Of a stretch of 51,765 nucleotides of DNA, positions 1 through 8,126 are shown piece after piece. Position numbers and translations under genes: made by a program. Positions within the stretch are counted from its first letter, which is position 1; every line of letters begins with the position of its first letter. This DNA is from Scybalousia_A sp964639765. GTDB taxonomy: Bacteria > Bacteroidota > Bacteroidia > Bacteroidales > P3. A model generated the notes under the pieces. That model saw only the letters and a program-made list of their open reading frames with translations, did no database searches and was not told where the DNA came from. The DNA is taken from assembly GCA_964639765.1 (NCBI GenBank), contig CAZXEN010000016.1:1-51765 (forward strand). The letters run 5' to 3'.

Positions 1-1
1 T

Positions 2-646
2 GAAGTTGTGTGTATTTGCGGCAATGAGGAATGGATAACAGGCAACTCCACATTGGCAAAGCAATACGATGTATATCAGGTAAGTCCTGCTGAATTGGAA
101 AGAATAAGCAGCCTAAAGACTCCTGACAAAGTCCTTGCCGTTGTAAGACAAAAGCCTTTTTCTCCTGCTTTTGACTACAAATCATATCAAGACAGTCTTA
201 CCCTTGTTCTCGATGACATAAAAAATCCCGGAAATTTAGGAACTATTATTCGCTTGGCTTCATGGTTTGGAATAAAAGATATCGTATGTTCAAAAGAAAG
301 CGTGGAATGTTACAATCCCAAAGTCGTGCAAGCTTCCATGGGGGCCATATTTCATACAAATATCATATACACAGACATTTATTCCTTCCTACAATCCTTT
401 CCAAAAGACTTTCCTGTCTATGGTGCAGTGCTAAACAATGCAAAAAACATCTACACAGAACAGTTAAGCAGAACGGGTATAATCGTTATAGGCAATGAAT
501 CCACAGGTATTTCTGCCAAAGTCCTGAAAACAGTCAATCAACCTGTCACAATACCTACGTTCTCAAAACAGAAGGAAGTGGAATCACTTAACGCTTCCAT
601 GGCAACCGCTATCATTTTGTCGGAATTTAGAAGAAGAGAAATTTAA
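2..646 (+). CDS. TrmH/SpoU-family RNA 2'-O-methyltransferase, 5'-truncated by window edge
   Basis: SPOUT-class enzyme that transfers a methyl group from S-adenosylmethionine to a ribose 2'-OH of tRNA or rRNA; the substrate cannot be told from sequence. The frame is open to the left edge (codons for Glu-Val precede the first GTG at base 8), so the gene is cut. Family members are about 240-260 residues, so roughly 40 residues of the N-terminal substrate-binding domain should lie outside. All three family motifs are visible, numbered from base 8: NPGNLG with Arg82 (residues 73-82), IGNESTGIS (161-169) and ESLNASMATAI (192-202), which together form the knotted cofactor site. The stop codon runs directly into a 21-22-base repeat array that ends in a terminator. 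Family assignment is firm; rlmB-like or trmH-like identity is open. Confidence 0.9.
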   Translation, partial: EVVCICGNEEWITGNSTLAKQYDVYQVSPAELERISSLKTPDKVLAVVRQKPFSPAFDYKSYQDSLTLVLDDIKNPGNLGTIIRLASWFGIKDIVCSKESVECYNPKVVQASMGAIFHTNIIYTDIYSFLQSFPKDFPVYGAVLNNAKNIYTEQLSRTGIIVIGNESTGISAKVLKTVNQPVTIPTFSKQKEVESLNASMATAIILSEFRRREI

Positions 647-800
647 ACGAAGTCTTTTTCTACAAAAAGCAAGTTTTAAGCATATAAAAAGCAGGATTTT
701 AGCATATAAAAAGCAAGTTTTTGTTCACAAAAAAGCAAGAGTTTATAAAAAAAAAGCAAGAGTTTATAAAAAAAGAGCAAGAGTTTTTTCTCCTGCTCTT
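647..800 (+). repeat. Array 1: seven degenerate 21-22-base units
   Basis: Seven units start right after the methyltransferase stop codon. Each has an A-run, a core (CGAAG in the first, GCAAG or GCAGG in the rest) and a T-run. The core dinucleotides sit at 648, 669, 691, 713, 735, 756 and 777, so spacing is 21, 22, 22, 22, 21 and 21 bases. The last unit supplies the left arm of the terminator at 773-800. Nothing here looks coding. Confidence 0.8.
773..800 (+). terminator. Terminator of the TrmH-family gene
   Basis: AAGAGCA-a-GAG pairs with CTC-c-TGCTCTT around a six-T loop. The T-tract behind it is short and broken (CTGTTTTC). The left arm is the final unit of the repeat array. Confidence 0.6.
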
Positions 801-836
801 CTGTTTTCAAGCATTAATAAACGATGTCCGTTTTTT

Positions 837-1505
837 TTATTTTGTCTTGTTGATAACTATCTTTTCAAAGTTAGCCCATTTTTCAGCATCTTTTGGGAAG
901 ATGTTTATATTTACTTCGTAAACCATTTTTTCACCTGCTTTCTTTGTAACAGATTTTTGATTATCTCCCCAACCTGTTCCCCATAATGTATGAGGGAATA
1001 GAACCAAGCTTTCAGCGTATTTGCAATCCTGACCATTGTTGTCTACAAAGTGGATATATCCGCTCCAATCAGGATAGACTGCAGACTGTTTCTTTACGGT
1101 TGATTCTTCGGTGAATTCCAATTCTACCTCTGCAATAAGATACTGTTTGCTAATACTCAATTTCTTGATTGTAACGTTCTTGGAAACTTTTACAGGAAAG
1201 TCCTTAACCTCTGTAGGTATTTCTTTTCCTATCAAAGATGTAAGTTCTTTTTCAAGAGCAGCGCTCCACTCCTCTTTGAACTTGTCGTCGTTCTTTGTGA
1301 TTTTTGCAACATCTTTCTGGCTTTCAGCATATCTGTATGCCTGACGTACCTCTTCTTTGTGTTTAGCTTGGTCAGCCATCAAACCTGGATACTTACCCAA
1401 GTGTTTGTTTTTAATACCGCTCTTGCCGACTCCGTTGCCACCACAAGAAATCATAAACAAGCCTAATGCTGCCACTGCAACCATTGTCAAAACCGTTTTT
1501 TTCAT
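837..1505 (-). CDS. Lipoprotein of unknown function
   Basis: I do not recognise this 222-residue protein. It starts with a lipoprotein signal peptide: Met-Lys-Lys, a hydrophobic stretch and a lipobox LFMISC with the lipidated Cys at residue 21, followed by Gly-Gly and then Asn. The export machinery should therefore anchor it in the periplasmic or outer membrane leaflet. The mature part is mixed charged sequence; the C-terminal half (about 100-222) has alternating hydrophobic residues and looks like a beta-rich domain. No catalytic motif is evident. It is a single gene diverging from the AraC-type regulator at 1684; both starts lie behind TAnnTTTG elements in the 178 bases between them, so regulation by that neighbour is possible but unproven. 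No clear hairpin terminator follows it. Confidence 0.75.
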   Translation of the reverse strand: MKKTVLTMVAVAALGLFMISCGGNGVGKSGIKNKHLGKYPGLMADQAKHKEEVRQAYRYAESQKDVAKITKNDDKFKEEWSAALEKELTSLIGKEIPTEVKDFPVKVSKNVTIKKLSISKQYLIAEVELEFTEESTVKKQSAVYPDWSGYIHFVDNNGQDCKYAESLVLFPHTLWGTGWGDNQKSVTKKAGEKMVYEVNINIFPKDAEKWANFEKIVINKTK

Positions 1506-1551
1506 AGTCTAAAAATTATTTTTATGTTAATATTAGAAAAAAATTTTTCTG

Positions 1552-1559
1552 CAAAGATA
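1552..1559 (-). promoter_or_regulatory. -7 element (TATCTTTG) for the lipoprotein
   Basis: TATCTTTG on the minus strand matches the Bacteroidota TAnnTTTG consensus 46 bases before the start codon. The nearest CAAA (the -33 TTTG on this strand, 1586-1589) is 26 bases away, longer than the usual 19-21, so the -33 part is uncertain. Confidence 0.5.
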
Positions 1560-1667
1560 GAAGACTAACTCAGTTTTCGTACTTGCAAATGATAAAATTT
1601 AATTTGCAAAAAATAAAAAAATAATTAAATATTTGATAATTAAGTTAATTAAATAAACAATAATTTG

Positions 1668-1675
1668 TATCTTTG
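1668..1675 (+). promoter_or_regulatory. -7 element (TATCTTTG) for the AraC-type regulator
   Basis: TATCTTTG followed by C lies only 8 bases before the ATG at 1684, so transcription would begin at or next to the start codon and the mRNA would be leaderless or nearly so. No TTTG is found at the -33 position. The same sequence forms the -7 element of the divergent lipoprotein gene. Confidence 0.5.
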
Positions 1676-1683
1676 CAAGTACG

Positions 1684-2775
1684 ATGAGTTATGAATTTTA
1701 CATATTGCTATTGTGTTTCAGTTCCGGAATTTCTTTCGGAATTATGGTTTTATGTGCCAACATTATGCTGAAACATTCACATTTATTCAGATTTCAGAAA
1801 CTTTTTGCCACCGTTGTTCTGTGTCATTCCCTGTGTTTTCTGAACAACTTTTTCGTGCTTGCTTTCAATAATCTGGAATCAATAGAATATATCAATACCT
1901 TGTTGATTTCATACGATTTCTGTGTTGTGGGAGGGTGGTTTATCTTTATTGTGGATTTGATTTACCCAAACAGATATAAACTCTGGCAACTCTTATTCAT
2001 TCTTGTTCCGTTTGTTGCATTTGGAACCCTGTTCATTTTGTCAGGAAATGACATCTATTATACACTTAATGTGAGTTTCACCATTGCACTTGGCCTGATA
2101 CTTTACACGACATTTGAGTTTGCAATCAAAAAACATCAAAGAATTCTCAAGAACAATATCGCAAACCTTGAATATTTTGACTTGCAATGGACCTTGAAGA
2201 TTTTAAGGGTTTTGATTCTATTGTGTGCCTTGTGGGAATTTGAGAGTTTTTCTCAAAAAACATGGTTCAACGGAGGAGGAAACATAAACTATTTTGCTGA
2301 CAGTCTGTGGTGTTTTATCTGCTCTTGGATAGTAGTTTCTTTCACAAAAGGAGTTATTAATCAAAAGGTTTTGTCATTTGAGCCGACAAACAAAGACGAA
2401 AAGAGCGAAAAGAAGGCCTTTTACAAGGAAGCCATCAACAAAGACATAGACAGCATAATAGAAAACGAAGAATATTTCCTCAACAAATCTCTCAGCCTTT
2501 CCATGCTTGCAAATCTTCTGGGAACAAACAGACAGTATCTTTCCAATTATATAAACAACGAGAAAAATATGTCGTTTTATGATTACATAAACCAGTTTCG
2601 CCTGAAACGTGTTGAAAGGCTCTTGGAGGAACAGCGAAAAACAGAGAACCAGCACTCTTGGGAAGAAATATGCTCTTTGGCTGGTTTTAACTCCTATGCG
2701 ACATTTCTGCGTTGCTTTACAAAAGCCTACGGCACAACCCCAAGCAAATTTCTCAAAAACAAGAGCAATAAATAA
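1684..2775 (+). CDS. Membrane-anchored AraC-family transcriptional regulator
   Basis: 363 residues. The first about 230 form roughly seven hydrophobic helices (for example about 5-25, 38-60, 75-95, 100-123, 128-146, 170-190, 205-225), so the protein sits in the inner membrane. A linker rich in Lys and Glu (about 235-262) leads to a C-terminal AraC/XylS DNA-binding domain (about 265-360). That domain has two helix-turn-helix units: the first around SLSMLANLLGTNRQYLSNYI, the second around WEEICSLAGFNSYATFLRCF, ending in the family's YGTTPSKF signature. This 7TM-AraC layout is common in Bacteroidota. The membrane part presumably senses an envelope or small-molecule signal, but the ligand and targets are unknown. 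Its closest divergent neighbour is the lipoprotein at 837-1505. Confidence 0.88.
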   Translation: MSYEFYILLLCFSSGISFGIMVLCANIMLKHSHLFRFQKLFATVVLCHSLCFLNNFFVLAFNNLESIEYINTLLISYDFCVVGGWFIFIVDLIYPNRYKLWQLLFILVPFVAFGTLFILSGNDIYYTLNVSFTIALGLILYTTFEFAIKKHQRILKNNIANLEYFDLQWTLKILRVLILLCALWEFESFSQKTWFNGGGNINYFADSLWCFICSWIVVSFTKGVINQKVLSFEPTNKDEKSEKKAFYKEAINKDIDSIIENEEYFLNKSLSLSMLANLLGTNRQYLSNYINNEKNMSFYDYINQFRLKRVERLLEEQRKTENQHSWEEICSLAGFNSYATFLRCFTKAYGTTPSKFLKNKSNK

Positions 2776-2780
2776 AAAAA

Positions 2781-2807
2781 GCAAGGAGACTGAAACAATC
2801 TCCCTGC
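2781..2807 (-). terminator. Terminator of serC
   Basis: Read on the minus strand, GCAGGGAGA pairs with TCTCCTTGC (one G-T pair) around a nine-base loop and is followed by TTTTTTT. It shares the 12-base word AAACAATCTCCC with the terminator at 8127-8152. Confidence 0.85.
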
Positions 2808-2837
2808 AAAAAACAATTAATATTTAAAAAGATTTAA

Positions 2838-3926
2838 TTAAGCATTCTTCTTTTCAAATTCCTGCATGCAAGCAACCAAAGCTTTAACATCTTCCAATTC
2901 GCAAGCATTATACAAAGAAGCACGGAAACCACCAACAGAACGGTGTCCTTTAATACCTATCATGCCGTTAGCTTTTGCAAATTCCATAAATTCTTTTTCT
3001 TTGTCTTCGTAACCTTTTGCCATAACGAAGCAAACATTCATCAATGAACGGTCTTCTTTTGCAACGGTTCCGACAAACATTTTATTTCTGTCTATTTCAT
3101 TGTAAAGCAAGTCAGCTTTTTCTTGATTGCGTTTCTGTATCCATTCAACACCGCCGTTGTCTTTTAACCATTTTAGTGTTTCATGCATAACAAAGATAGA
3201 AATTACAGGAGGTGTGTTGAACATAGAGTCTTTTTCTATGTGAGTTCTGTAATCTACCATTGTAGGAAGAACAGGAAGGTTCTTTCTGTCTGTTATCTTG
3301 CCAAGGACATCTTCTCTTACGATAACAAAAGTAACACCTGCAGGACCAACATTCTTTTGTGCGCCACCATAGATAAGAGCATATTTGCTTACATCAACAG
3401 GACGGGACATAATATCTGAAGACATATCAGCAACCAAGTTGATTGGGCAATCCATATCTTCTTTTATTTCTGTACCATAGATTGTATTGTTTGTTGTAAT
3501 GTGAAAATAATCTGCATCTTTTGGAATTGTGTATCCCTTAGGTATGTAAGAATAGTTCTTATCCTCAGAAGAAGCAACGATTTCTGTTTCACCGAATATC
3601 TTAGCTTCTTTTGCAGCTTTCTTTGCCCAAACACCTGTTTGAAGGTAAGCAGCTTTTTTGTTCAAAAGGTTTGCAGGCACTGTGAAGAATTGAGTAGAAG
3701 CACCACCACCAAGGAATAATATTTTGTAGTTCTCTGGTATATGAAGAAGATCTCTCCATAGCTGTACTGTTTCACTCATTATTCTTTCCCAACCGGGAGT
3801 ACGGTGAGAAATTTCCAAAACTCCAACACCTGTATTGTCAAAGTTTTCTATTGCTTTTCTTGTAGCCTCTGTTGCGGCTTTTGGTAAAACGCAAGGACCT
3901 GCGTTAAAGATATGTACTTTTGCCAT
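2838..3926 (-). CDS. serC: Phosphoserine aminotransferase
   Basis: Pyridoxal-phosphate enzyme of the serine pathway: 3-phosphohydroxypyruvate plus glutamate gives phosphoserine plus 2-oxoglutarate; SerC also acts in pyridoxal phosphate synthesis in many bacteria. 362 residues, the usual length. Visible markers are the N-terminal FNAGPCVLPKA (7-17), GLY-rich phosphate-binding GGGAST (73-78), TNNTIYGTE (145-153), and the cofactor lysine K191 in GGAQKNVGPAG. The C-terminus has the GHRSVGGFRAS substrate-binding block. It stands alone with its own promoter and terminator; serA, often its neighbour in Bacteroidota, is not in the window. The start is the only ATG that keeps the conserved N-terminus. 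Confidence 0.97.
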   Translation of the reverse strand: MAKVHIFNAGPCVLPKAATEATRKAIENFDNTGVGVLEISHRTPGWERIMSETVQLWRDLLHIPENYKILFLGGGASTQFFTVPANLLNKKAAYLQTGVWAKKAAKEAKIFGETEIVASSEDKNYSYIPKGYTIPKDADYFHITTNNTIYGTEIKEDMDCPINLVADMSSDIMSRPVDVSKYALIYGGAQKNVGPAGVTFVIVREDVLGKITDRKNLPVLPTMVDYRTHIEKDSMFNTPPVISIFVMHETLKWLKDNGGVEWIQKRNQEKADLLYNEIDRNKMFVGTVAKEDRSLMNVCFVMAKGYEDKEKEFMEFAKANGMIGIKGHRSVGGFRASLYNACELEDVKALVACMQEFEKKNA

Positions 3927-4020
3927 CTTTTGTTTTATTTTTTTAGTTTTCTATTTTTTTACCTGTTACTTTCTAACGCAAAAATCTTCTTTTTATTATT
4001 GCTTTAGAAAGAACACGGTG

Positions 4021-4028
4021 CAAAAATA
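4021..4028 (-). promoter_or_regulatory. -7 element (TATTTTTG) for serC
   Basis: TATTTTTG on the minus strand lies 94 bases before the serC ATG and fits TAnnTTTG. No exact TTTG at the expected -33 distance. Confidence 0.45.
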
Positions 4029-4145
4029 TAACATTTTTATATACTAAAGAAATAAAACAGGAATTAATTTTTGGTTATTTATGACAAATCGGCAGAGAAA
4101 ATGACTTTTTGACCCGTTTTTGTCTTTTGGTATCATATTTGTCCG

Positions 4146-4165
4146 TCAAGTATTCTGAAACTTGA
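4146..4165. promoter_or_regulatory. Palindromic candidate operator upstream of hsp20
   Basis: TCAAGT and ACTTGA are perfect 6-base inverted arms separated by 8 bases whose centre also contains TTC..GAA, giving a near-symmetric 20-base site 68 bases before the Hsp20 start. The position suits a repressor or heat-shock regulator site, or an mRNA leader hairpin. I know of no named regulator with exactly this site. Confidence 0.4.
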
Positions 4166-4220
4166 AAACAAAAACAGTCAAGAAACAGAAAAACAACAAA
4201 TATTAACAAACAAAAAAATA

Positions 4221-4225
4221 GGAGG
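4221..4225 (+). promoter_or_regulatory. Strong Shine-Dalgarno (GGAGG) of hsp20
   Basis: GGAGG ends 8 bases before the ATG at 4234. Such a site is rare in Bacteroidota, and none of the neighbouring genes I checked (PPDK, gcvT, cysS) has one. It also decides the start codon. Confidence 0.7.
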
Positions 4226-4233
4226 AAAAAATT

Positions 4234-4662
4234 ATGTTACCATTAATGAGAAGAACAAACAACTGGATGCCAAGTGTATTCAATGACTTTTTTGACACAG
4301 ACTTTATGCCAAGAATAAATGCAACAGCTCCTGCAATCAATGTTATAGAAACAGAAAACGACTATAAGGTAGAGCTTGCTGCTCCTGGTATGAAAAAGGA
4401 AGATTTCTTGGTTCATATAAACAACGAAGGAAATCTTAGCATAAAAATGGAAAGCAAAAAAGAAAACGAACAGCAGGAAAAAGGCCGCTATCTGAGAAGA
4501 GAGTTCTCTTACTCAAAGTTTGAACAGACACTTATCCTTCCAGACGATGTGGAGAAAGATAAAATATCTGCAAAAGTAACAGACGGAGTTCTTACGGTTA
4601 CTCTTCCGAAACAGGAAGTCAAAGTCTCCGACCCTACACGTCAGATTATGATTGAAGAGTAA
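4234..4662 (+). CDS. Hsp20-family small heat-shock protein
   Basis: ATP-independent holdase chaperone that binds unfolding proteins and assembles into large oligomers in the cytoplasm. 142 residues, the usual size. A short N-terminal arm (MLPLMRRTNNWMPSVFNDFF) precedes the alpha-crystallin domain (about 33-128), which contains the conserved LAAPGMKKEDF and GVLTVTLPK blocks; the I-x-I oligomerisation motif is present at the very end (I138-M-I140). The gene is monocistronic, with a strong terminator right behind it. Stress control is likely from family knowledge and is supported by the palindrome and unusually strong ribosome binding site upstream, but no specific regulator can be named. Confidence 0.96.
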   Translation: MLPLMRRTNNWMPSVFNDFFDTDFMPRINATAPAINVIETENDYKVELAAPGMKKEDFLVHINNEGNLSIKMESKKENEQQEKGRYLRREFSYSKFEQTLILPDDVEKDKISAKVTDGVLTVTLPKQEVKVSDPTRQIMIEE

Positions 4663-4685
4663 AAGACTTACGACATCAACAACAA

Positions 4686-4720
4686 GTGAATAGGACTATT
4701 GGTCTTATTCACTTTTTTTT
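4686..4720 (+). terminator. Terminator of hsp20
   Basis: GTGAATAGGAC pairs with GTCTTATTCAC (one G-T pair) around a five-base loop, followed by eight T. A textbook intrinsic terminator. Confidence 0.92.
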
Positions 4721-4814
4721 GTTTCCAAGTTCCGCAGAGATATGAGCATTTTTTGTGTTATCTGTCTTTTGAGGAAGAATATGCAGTTCTTGTCATTTTG
4801 TTTGTGAATCAGGA

Positions 4815-5140
4815 TTTTTTGCTGCCAAGATATGAGTCTTTGCTGCCAAATCAAAAGCAGAATTTGCCAATCTTGGTTTTCGTAGTGAAAAAAACTATTT
4901 TTTTAACCAAAAAAAACTATTTTTTCATGCAAAAAAAACTATTTTTTTCGCCATAAAAACTTGAAGTGGCAAAAAACATAGGAAGACTGGCAAATTTTTC
5001 CTTTGATTTGGCTTTGCAACATCCAGCAAAATAACACACAAATTCTCCATACACCCAATAAAAGTCTATATATAATCAATAAAAACCGTGGTTTGACCAA
5101 TAAAAATTCTCTGTCCAGCAAAAAAATTTTGTCCTTGTCA
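4815..5140. repeat. Array 2: about fifteen degenerate 21-22-base units
   Basis: The gene-free stretch 4663-5341 contains, after the hsp20 terminator, a run of units whose landmark words recur at near-constant spacing: GCCAA at 4824, 4845 and 4866; CTAT between A-run and T-run at 4895, 4917 and 4939; GGC at 4968, 4989 and 5010; CAATAAA or CAA at 5056, 5077, 5098 and 5119. Every step inside a block is 21 or 22 bases, while the words between landmarks differ from unit to unit. The remaining part up to the PPDK promoter is AT-rich without further structure. Short frames crossing this stretch have low-complexity translations and are not genes. Confidence 0.7.
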
Positions 5141-5276
5141 TAACAGCATTTAAATGGCGTCAAAAAACTTTTTGAACATCCTTTACAGTATGTAATCTTC
5201 TTGTTACAATAGTATCTATTAAGCTCTATTTATTAGATTTTTAAACATTTTATACCACTTTTTCAAAAAAAAGTAT

Positions 5277-5284
5277 TACTTTTG
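5277..5284 (+). promoter_or_regulatory. -7 element (TACTTTTG) for pyruvate phosphate dikinase
   Basis: TACTTTTG followed by C, 57 bases before the ATG, fits TAnnTTTG. The -33 position lacks TTTG. Confidence 0.5.
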
Positions 5285-5341
5285 CCGATTATTTTATAGG
5301 AAATTTATAATTTTTATTTACTAATAACACATTAATCTATT

Positions 5342-8056
5342 ATGGCGAAAAAGTATGTTTATACCTTTGGAAATATGCAAGCCGAAGGTGATGCGAAGAT
5401 GAAGAATCTTCTTGGTGGTAAAGGAGCAAATTTGGCTCAGATGTGTCGTTTGAAATTACCTGTTCCCGCTGGATTTACTATAACAACCGAATGTTGTACC
5501 GACTATTATGCTAATGACTGTGAACTTCCTCAAGAACTTAACCTGCAAGTATGGAATGGAGTAGAACATATTGGCAATATTATGGGAGCAAAATATGGTG
5601 ACAAGAACAATCCTCTTTTGGTATCTTGCCGCTCTGGTGCAAGAATCAGTATGCCTGGTATGATGGATACAGTTCTTAACATCGGTCTTTCTTCTGCAAC
5701 AATTCCTGGACTTATCAAGCAAACAAACAACGAACGTTTTGTTTATGACTCATACAGACGTTTGATTATGATGTATGCTGACGTTGTTATGGAAAAAGCC
5801 GAGGGAAAAGCTCCTGCAGACGGTGTTGGTATCAGAAAAATACTTGACAACAAACTTGACGCTTACAAAGCAAGCAAAAAATATAAGTCAGATACTGACC
5901 TTACAAGCGATGATTTGAAACTATTAGCCGAAGATTTCAAGAGAATAATCAAGGAAAAACTTGGAGTAGAGTTCCCAGATGATGCAAGAGAGCAATTGAT
6001 TGGCGGAATTAAAGCCGTTTTCAAATCATGGATGGGAGATAAGGCTGTCTCTTACCGCAGAATAGAGAAAATACCAGAAGACTGGGGTACTGCTGTCAAT
6101 GTTCAGGCAATGGTATTCGGTAACATGGGAGAAGATTCTGCTACAGGCGTTGCTTTCACAAGAGACCCTGCTACAGGAGACAACAAATTCTATGGTGAAT
6201 GGCTTATAAATGCACAAGGAGAAGACGTTGTTGCCGGTATTCGTACTCCTAATCCTTTGAACAATGCAACAAAGAACCGTCATAATGAGCATATGCTCTC
6301 ATTGGAAGAAAGTATGCCGGAGGTTTATAAAGAACTTGACAACGTAAGAAATATTCTTGAACGCTGGTATCACGATATGCTGGACATAGAATTTACTATT
6401 CAGCACAAAAATCTTTACATGCTTCAGTGCCGTGTTGGAAAACGTACGGGTACTGCTTCTGTCAAGATGGCAATGGATATGTTGAAGGAAGGCTTGATAA
6501 CAGAACAGACTGCCATCATAAGAGTAAGCACAGATCAACTTGATGAACTTCTTCACCCAATTCTTGACAGCAAAGACGAAGAGAACTTTACCGTAATAGG
6601 CAATGGTCTTCCTGCTGGTCCTGGTGGTGCTTGTGGAAAAATAGCTCTTTCTTCTGAAGAAGCTATTCGCATAAACAAGAAAGGTGAAAAAGCTATACTT
6701 GTAAGAGAAGAAACAAATCCAGAAGATGTTGAAGGTATGCGTGCAGCAGATGGTATCTTCACTGCAAGAGGTGGTATGACTTCTCACGCTGCCCTTGTTG
6801 CAAGAGGCTGGGGAAAATGCTGTATCGTAGGAAGTGAAGATTTGTCCATAGACAATAATACCAAAGAAATAACTATTGGCAGCAAGAAATTCAAAGAAGG
6901 TGATGTTATTTCATTAAATGGAACCAAGGGTACTGTTTATGAAGGTGCTATCAAAATGGTTTCTCCTACTGAATCACCATTGTTCAAAGAGTTTATGAAT
7001 ATTGTTGACAAATATCCTACAATAGGTGTTGAAACAAATGCAGACAATCCAAAAGACACCCAACAAGCTCTTGATTTTGGAGCAAAAGGTATTGGTTTGT
7101 TCCGTATTGAACACATGTTCTATGGTGAAAACTCAGAAGAACCATTGTCTATCATGCGTAAGATAATTCTTTCTGACACAACAGAAGACAGAAAGAAATA
7201 CTTGAAAGAACTGCTTCCTTTCATGAAAGAGTCAGTTAAGCAGACATTAAAGATAATGACCGGCAAACCTGTTACTATCCGTCTAATGGACCCTCCTCTA
7301 CATGAATTCACGCCAAAAGACAATGCTCAACAGAAAGCAATGGCTAAAGTTCTTGGTATTACAATGGAGCAGCTTCATGAACGTATTGACGCTCTACAGG
7401 AAGTAAATCCTATGATGGGTGTTAGAGGTGTTCGTCTTGGTATTCTTTATCCTGAAATTTCTGAACTTCAATTCCGCGCTTTGTTTGAAGCTGAAGCAGA
7501 AACAAGAAAAGAAGGTTTTGATCCACATTTGGAAATAATGATACCTTTAACAATAAGCGTAGAGGAATTGAAACATCAGAGAATGCTTTGTGATAAAATG
7601 CACGCAAAAGTAGAAAAAGAACAGGACGCTACAATCAATTTCAAGTTTGGTACAATGATAGAAATACCTCGTGCTACATTGGTTGCTGACCAGATAGCAA
7701 AGATAACTGATTTCTTCTCATTTGGAACAAACGACTTGACTCAAATGACTTTTGGTTTCAGTAGAGATGATGTCAATTCTATCCTTGCAGACTACACTAC
7801 CAAGAAGATTTTGAAATATGACCCGTTCCAGACTATAGACTTTGACGGTGTTGGCCGTTTAGTTAAGATGGCTATTGAAAACGGTAGAAAAACAAATCCT
7901 AAACTTCGTATAGGAGTTTGTGGAGAACATGGTGGAGATTCACAAAGTGTCAAGTTCTTCTATCAAAGCGGTGTTAACTATGTTTCATGCTCTCCTTTCC
8001 GTGTTCCTTTGGCACGTTTGGCTGCAGCTCAGGCTTCTATAGAAAGAGCAGAATAA
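5342..8056 (+). CDS. ppdK: Pyruvate, phosphate dikinase
   Basis: Catalyses the reversible interconversion of ATP, phosphate and pyruvate with AMP, pyrophosphate and phosphoenolpyruvate; in anaerobic Bacteroidota it works in glycolysis or gluconeogenesis in the cytoplasm. 904 residues, slightly longer than the clostridial enzyme (about 875). Order of domains: N-terminal ATP-grasp (about 1-350, with LGGKGANLAQM and CRSGARISMPGMMDT), central phosphohistidine domain with catalytic His482 in GGMTSHAALVARGW, and C-terminal PEP/pyruvate barrel (about 540-904) with the catalytic Cys860 in GVCGEHGGD and the substrate Arg in RLMDPPLHEF. All key residues are intact. It is a single gene with its own promoter and a terminator at 8081. 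The ATG has no Shine-Dalgarno; it is fixed by the conserved KKYVYTFG start. Confidence 0.98.
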   Translation: MAKKYVYTFGNMQAEGDAKMKNLLGGKGANLAQMCRLKLPVPAGFTITTECCTDYYANDCELPQELNLQVWNGVEHIGNIMGAKYGDKNNPLLVSCRSGARISMPGMMDTVLNIGLSSATIPGLIKQTNNERFVYDSYRRLIMMYADVVMEKAEGKAPADGVGIRKILDNKLDAYKASKKYKSDTDLTSDDLKLLAEDFKRIIKEKLGVEFPDDAREQLIGGIKAVFKSWMGDKAVSYRRIEKIPEDWGTAVNVQAMVFGNMGEDSATGVAFTRDPATGDNKFYGEWLINAQGEDVVAGIRTPNPLNNATKNRHNEHMLSLEESMPEVYKELDNVRNILERWYHDMLDIEFTIQHKNLYMLQCRVGKRTGTASVKMAMDMLKEGLITEQTAIIRVSTDQLDELLHPILDSKDEENFTVIGNGLPAGPGGACGKIALSSEEAIRINKKGEKAILVREETNPEDVEGMRAADGIFTARGGMTSHAALVARGWGKCCIVGSEDLSIDNNTKEITIGSKKFKEGDVISLNGTKGTVYEGAIKMVSPTESPLFKEFMNIVDKYPTIGVETNADNPKDTQQALDFGAKGIGLFRIEHMFYGENSEEPLSIMRKIILSDTTEDRKKYLKELLPFMKESVKQTLKIMTGKPVTIRLMDPPLHEFTPKDNAQQKAMAKVLGITMEQLHERIDALQEVNPMMGVRGVRLGILYPEISELQFRALFEAEAETRKEGFDPHLEIMIPLTISVEELKHQRMLCDKMHAKVEKEQDATINFKFGTMIEIPRATLVADQIAKITDFFSFGTNDLTQMTFGFSRDDVNSILADYTTKKILKYDPFQTIDFDGVGRLVKMAIENGRKTNPKLRIGVCGEHGGDSQSVKFFYQSGVNYVSCSPFRVPLARLAAAQASIERAE

Positions 8057-8080
8057 AAAAAACTTACATAAGAATTATTT

Positions 8081-8108
8081 ACAGAGGATTGAATATTCAG
8101 TCCTCTGT
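8081..8108 (+). terminator. Terminator of ppdK
   Basis: ACAGAGGA pairs with TCCTCTGT; the 12-base loop contains a second small palindrome (TGAA/TTCA). TTTTCTTTT follows. Confidence 0.85.
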
Positions 8109-8126
8109 TTTCTTTTACAAAAAAAA

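Larger units (their letters stand above)
3927..4233. other. 307-base intergenic region between serC and hsp20
   Basis: Holds the divergent regulatory signals of two genes. On the serC side lies the -7 element at 4021-4028; on the hsp20 side are a 20-base imperfect palindrome (4146-4165) and a Shine-Dalgarno sequence (4221-4225). No open reading frame with coding character is seen. Confidence 0.6.

Noticed and set aside
721..921. Small plus-strand frame MFTKKQEF...
   Set aside because: It translates array 1 and the antisense of the lipoprotein 3' end; the repeated KKQEF stretch is the 21-base repeat read through.
4815..5140. CRISPR-like array
   Set aside because: The 21-22-base period is regular but no constant repeat with unique spacers exists, units are too short for repeat plus spacer, and no cas gene is in the window.
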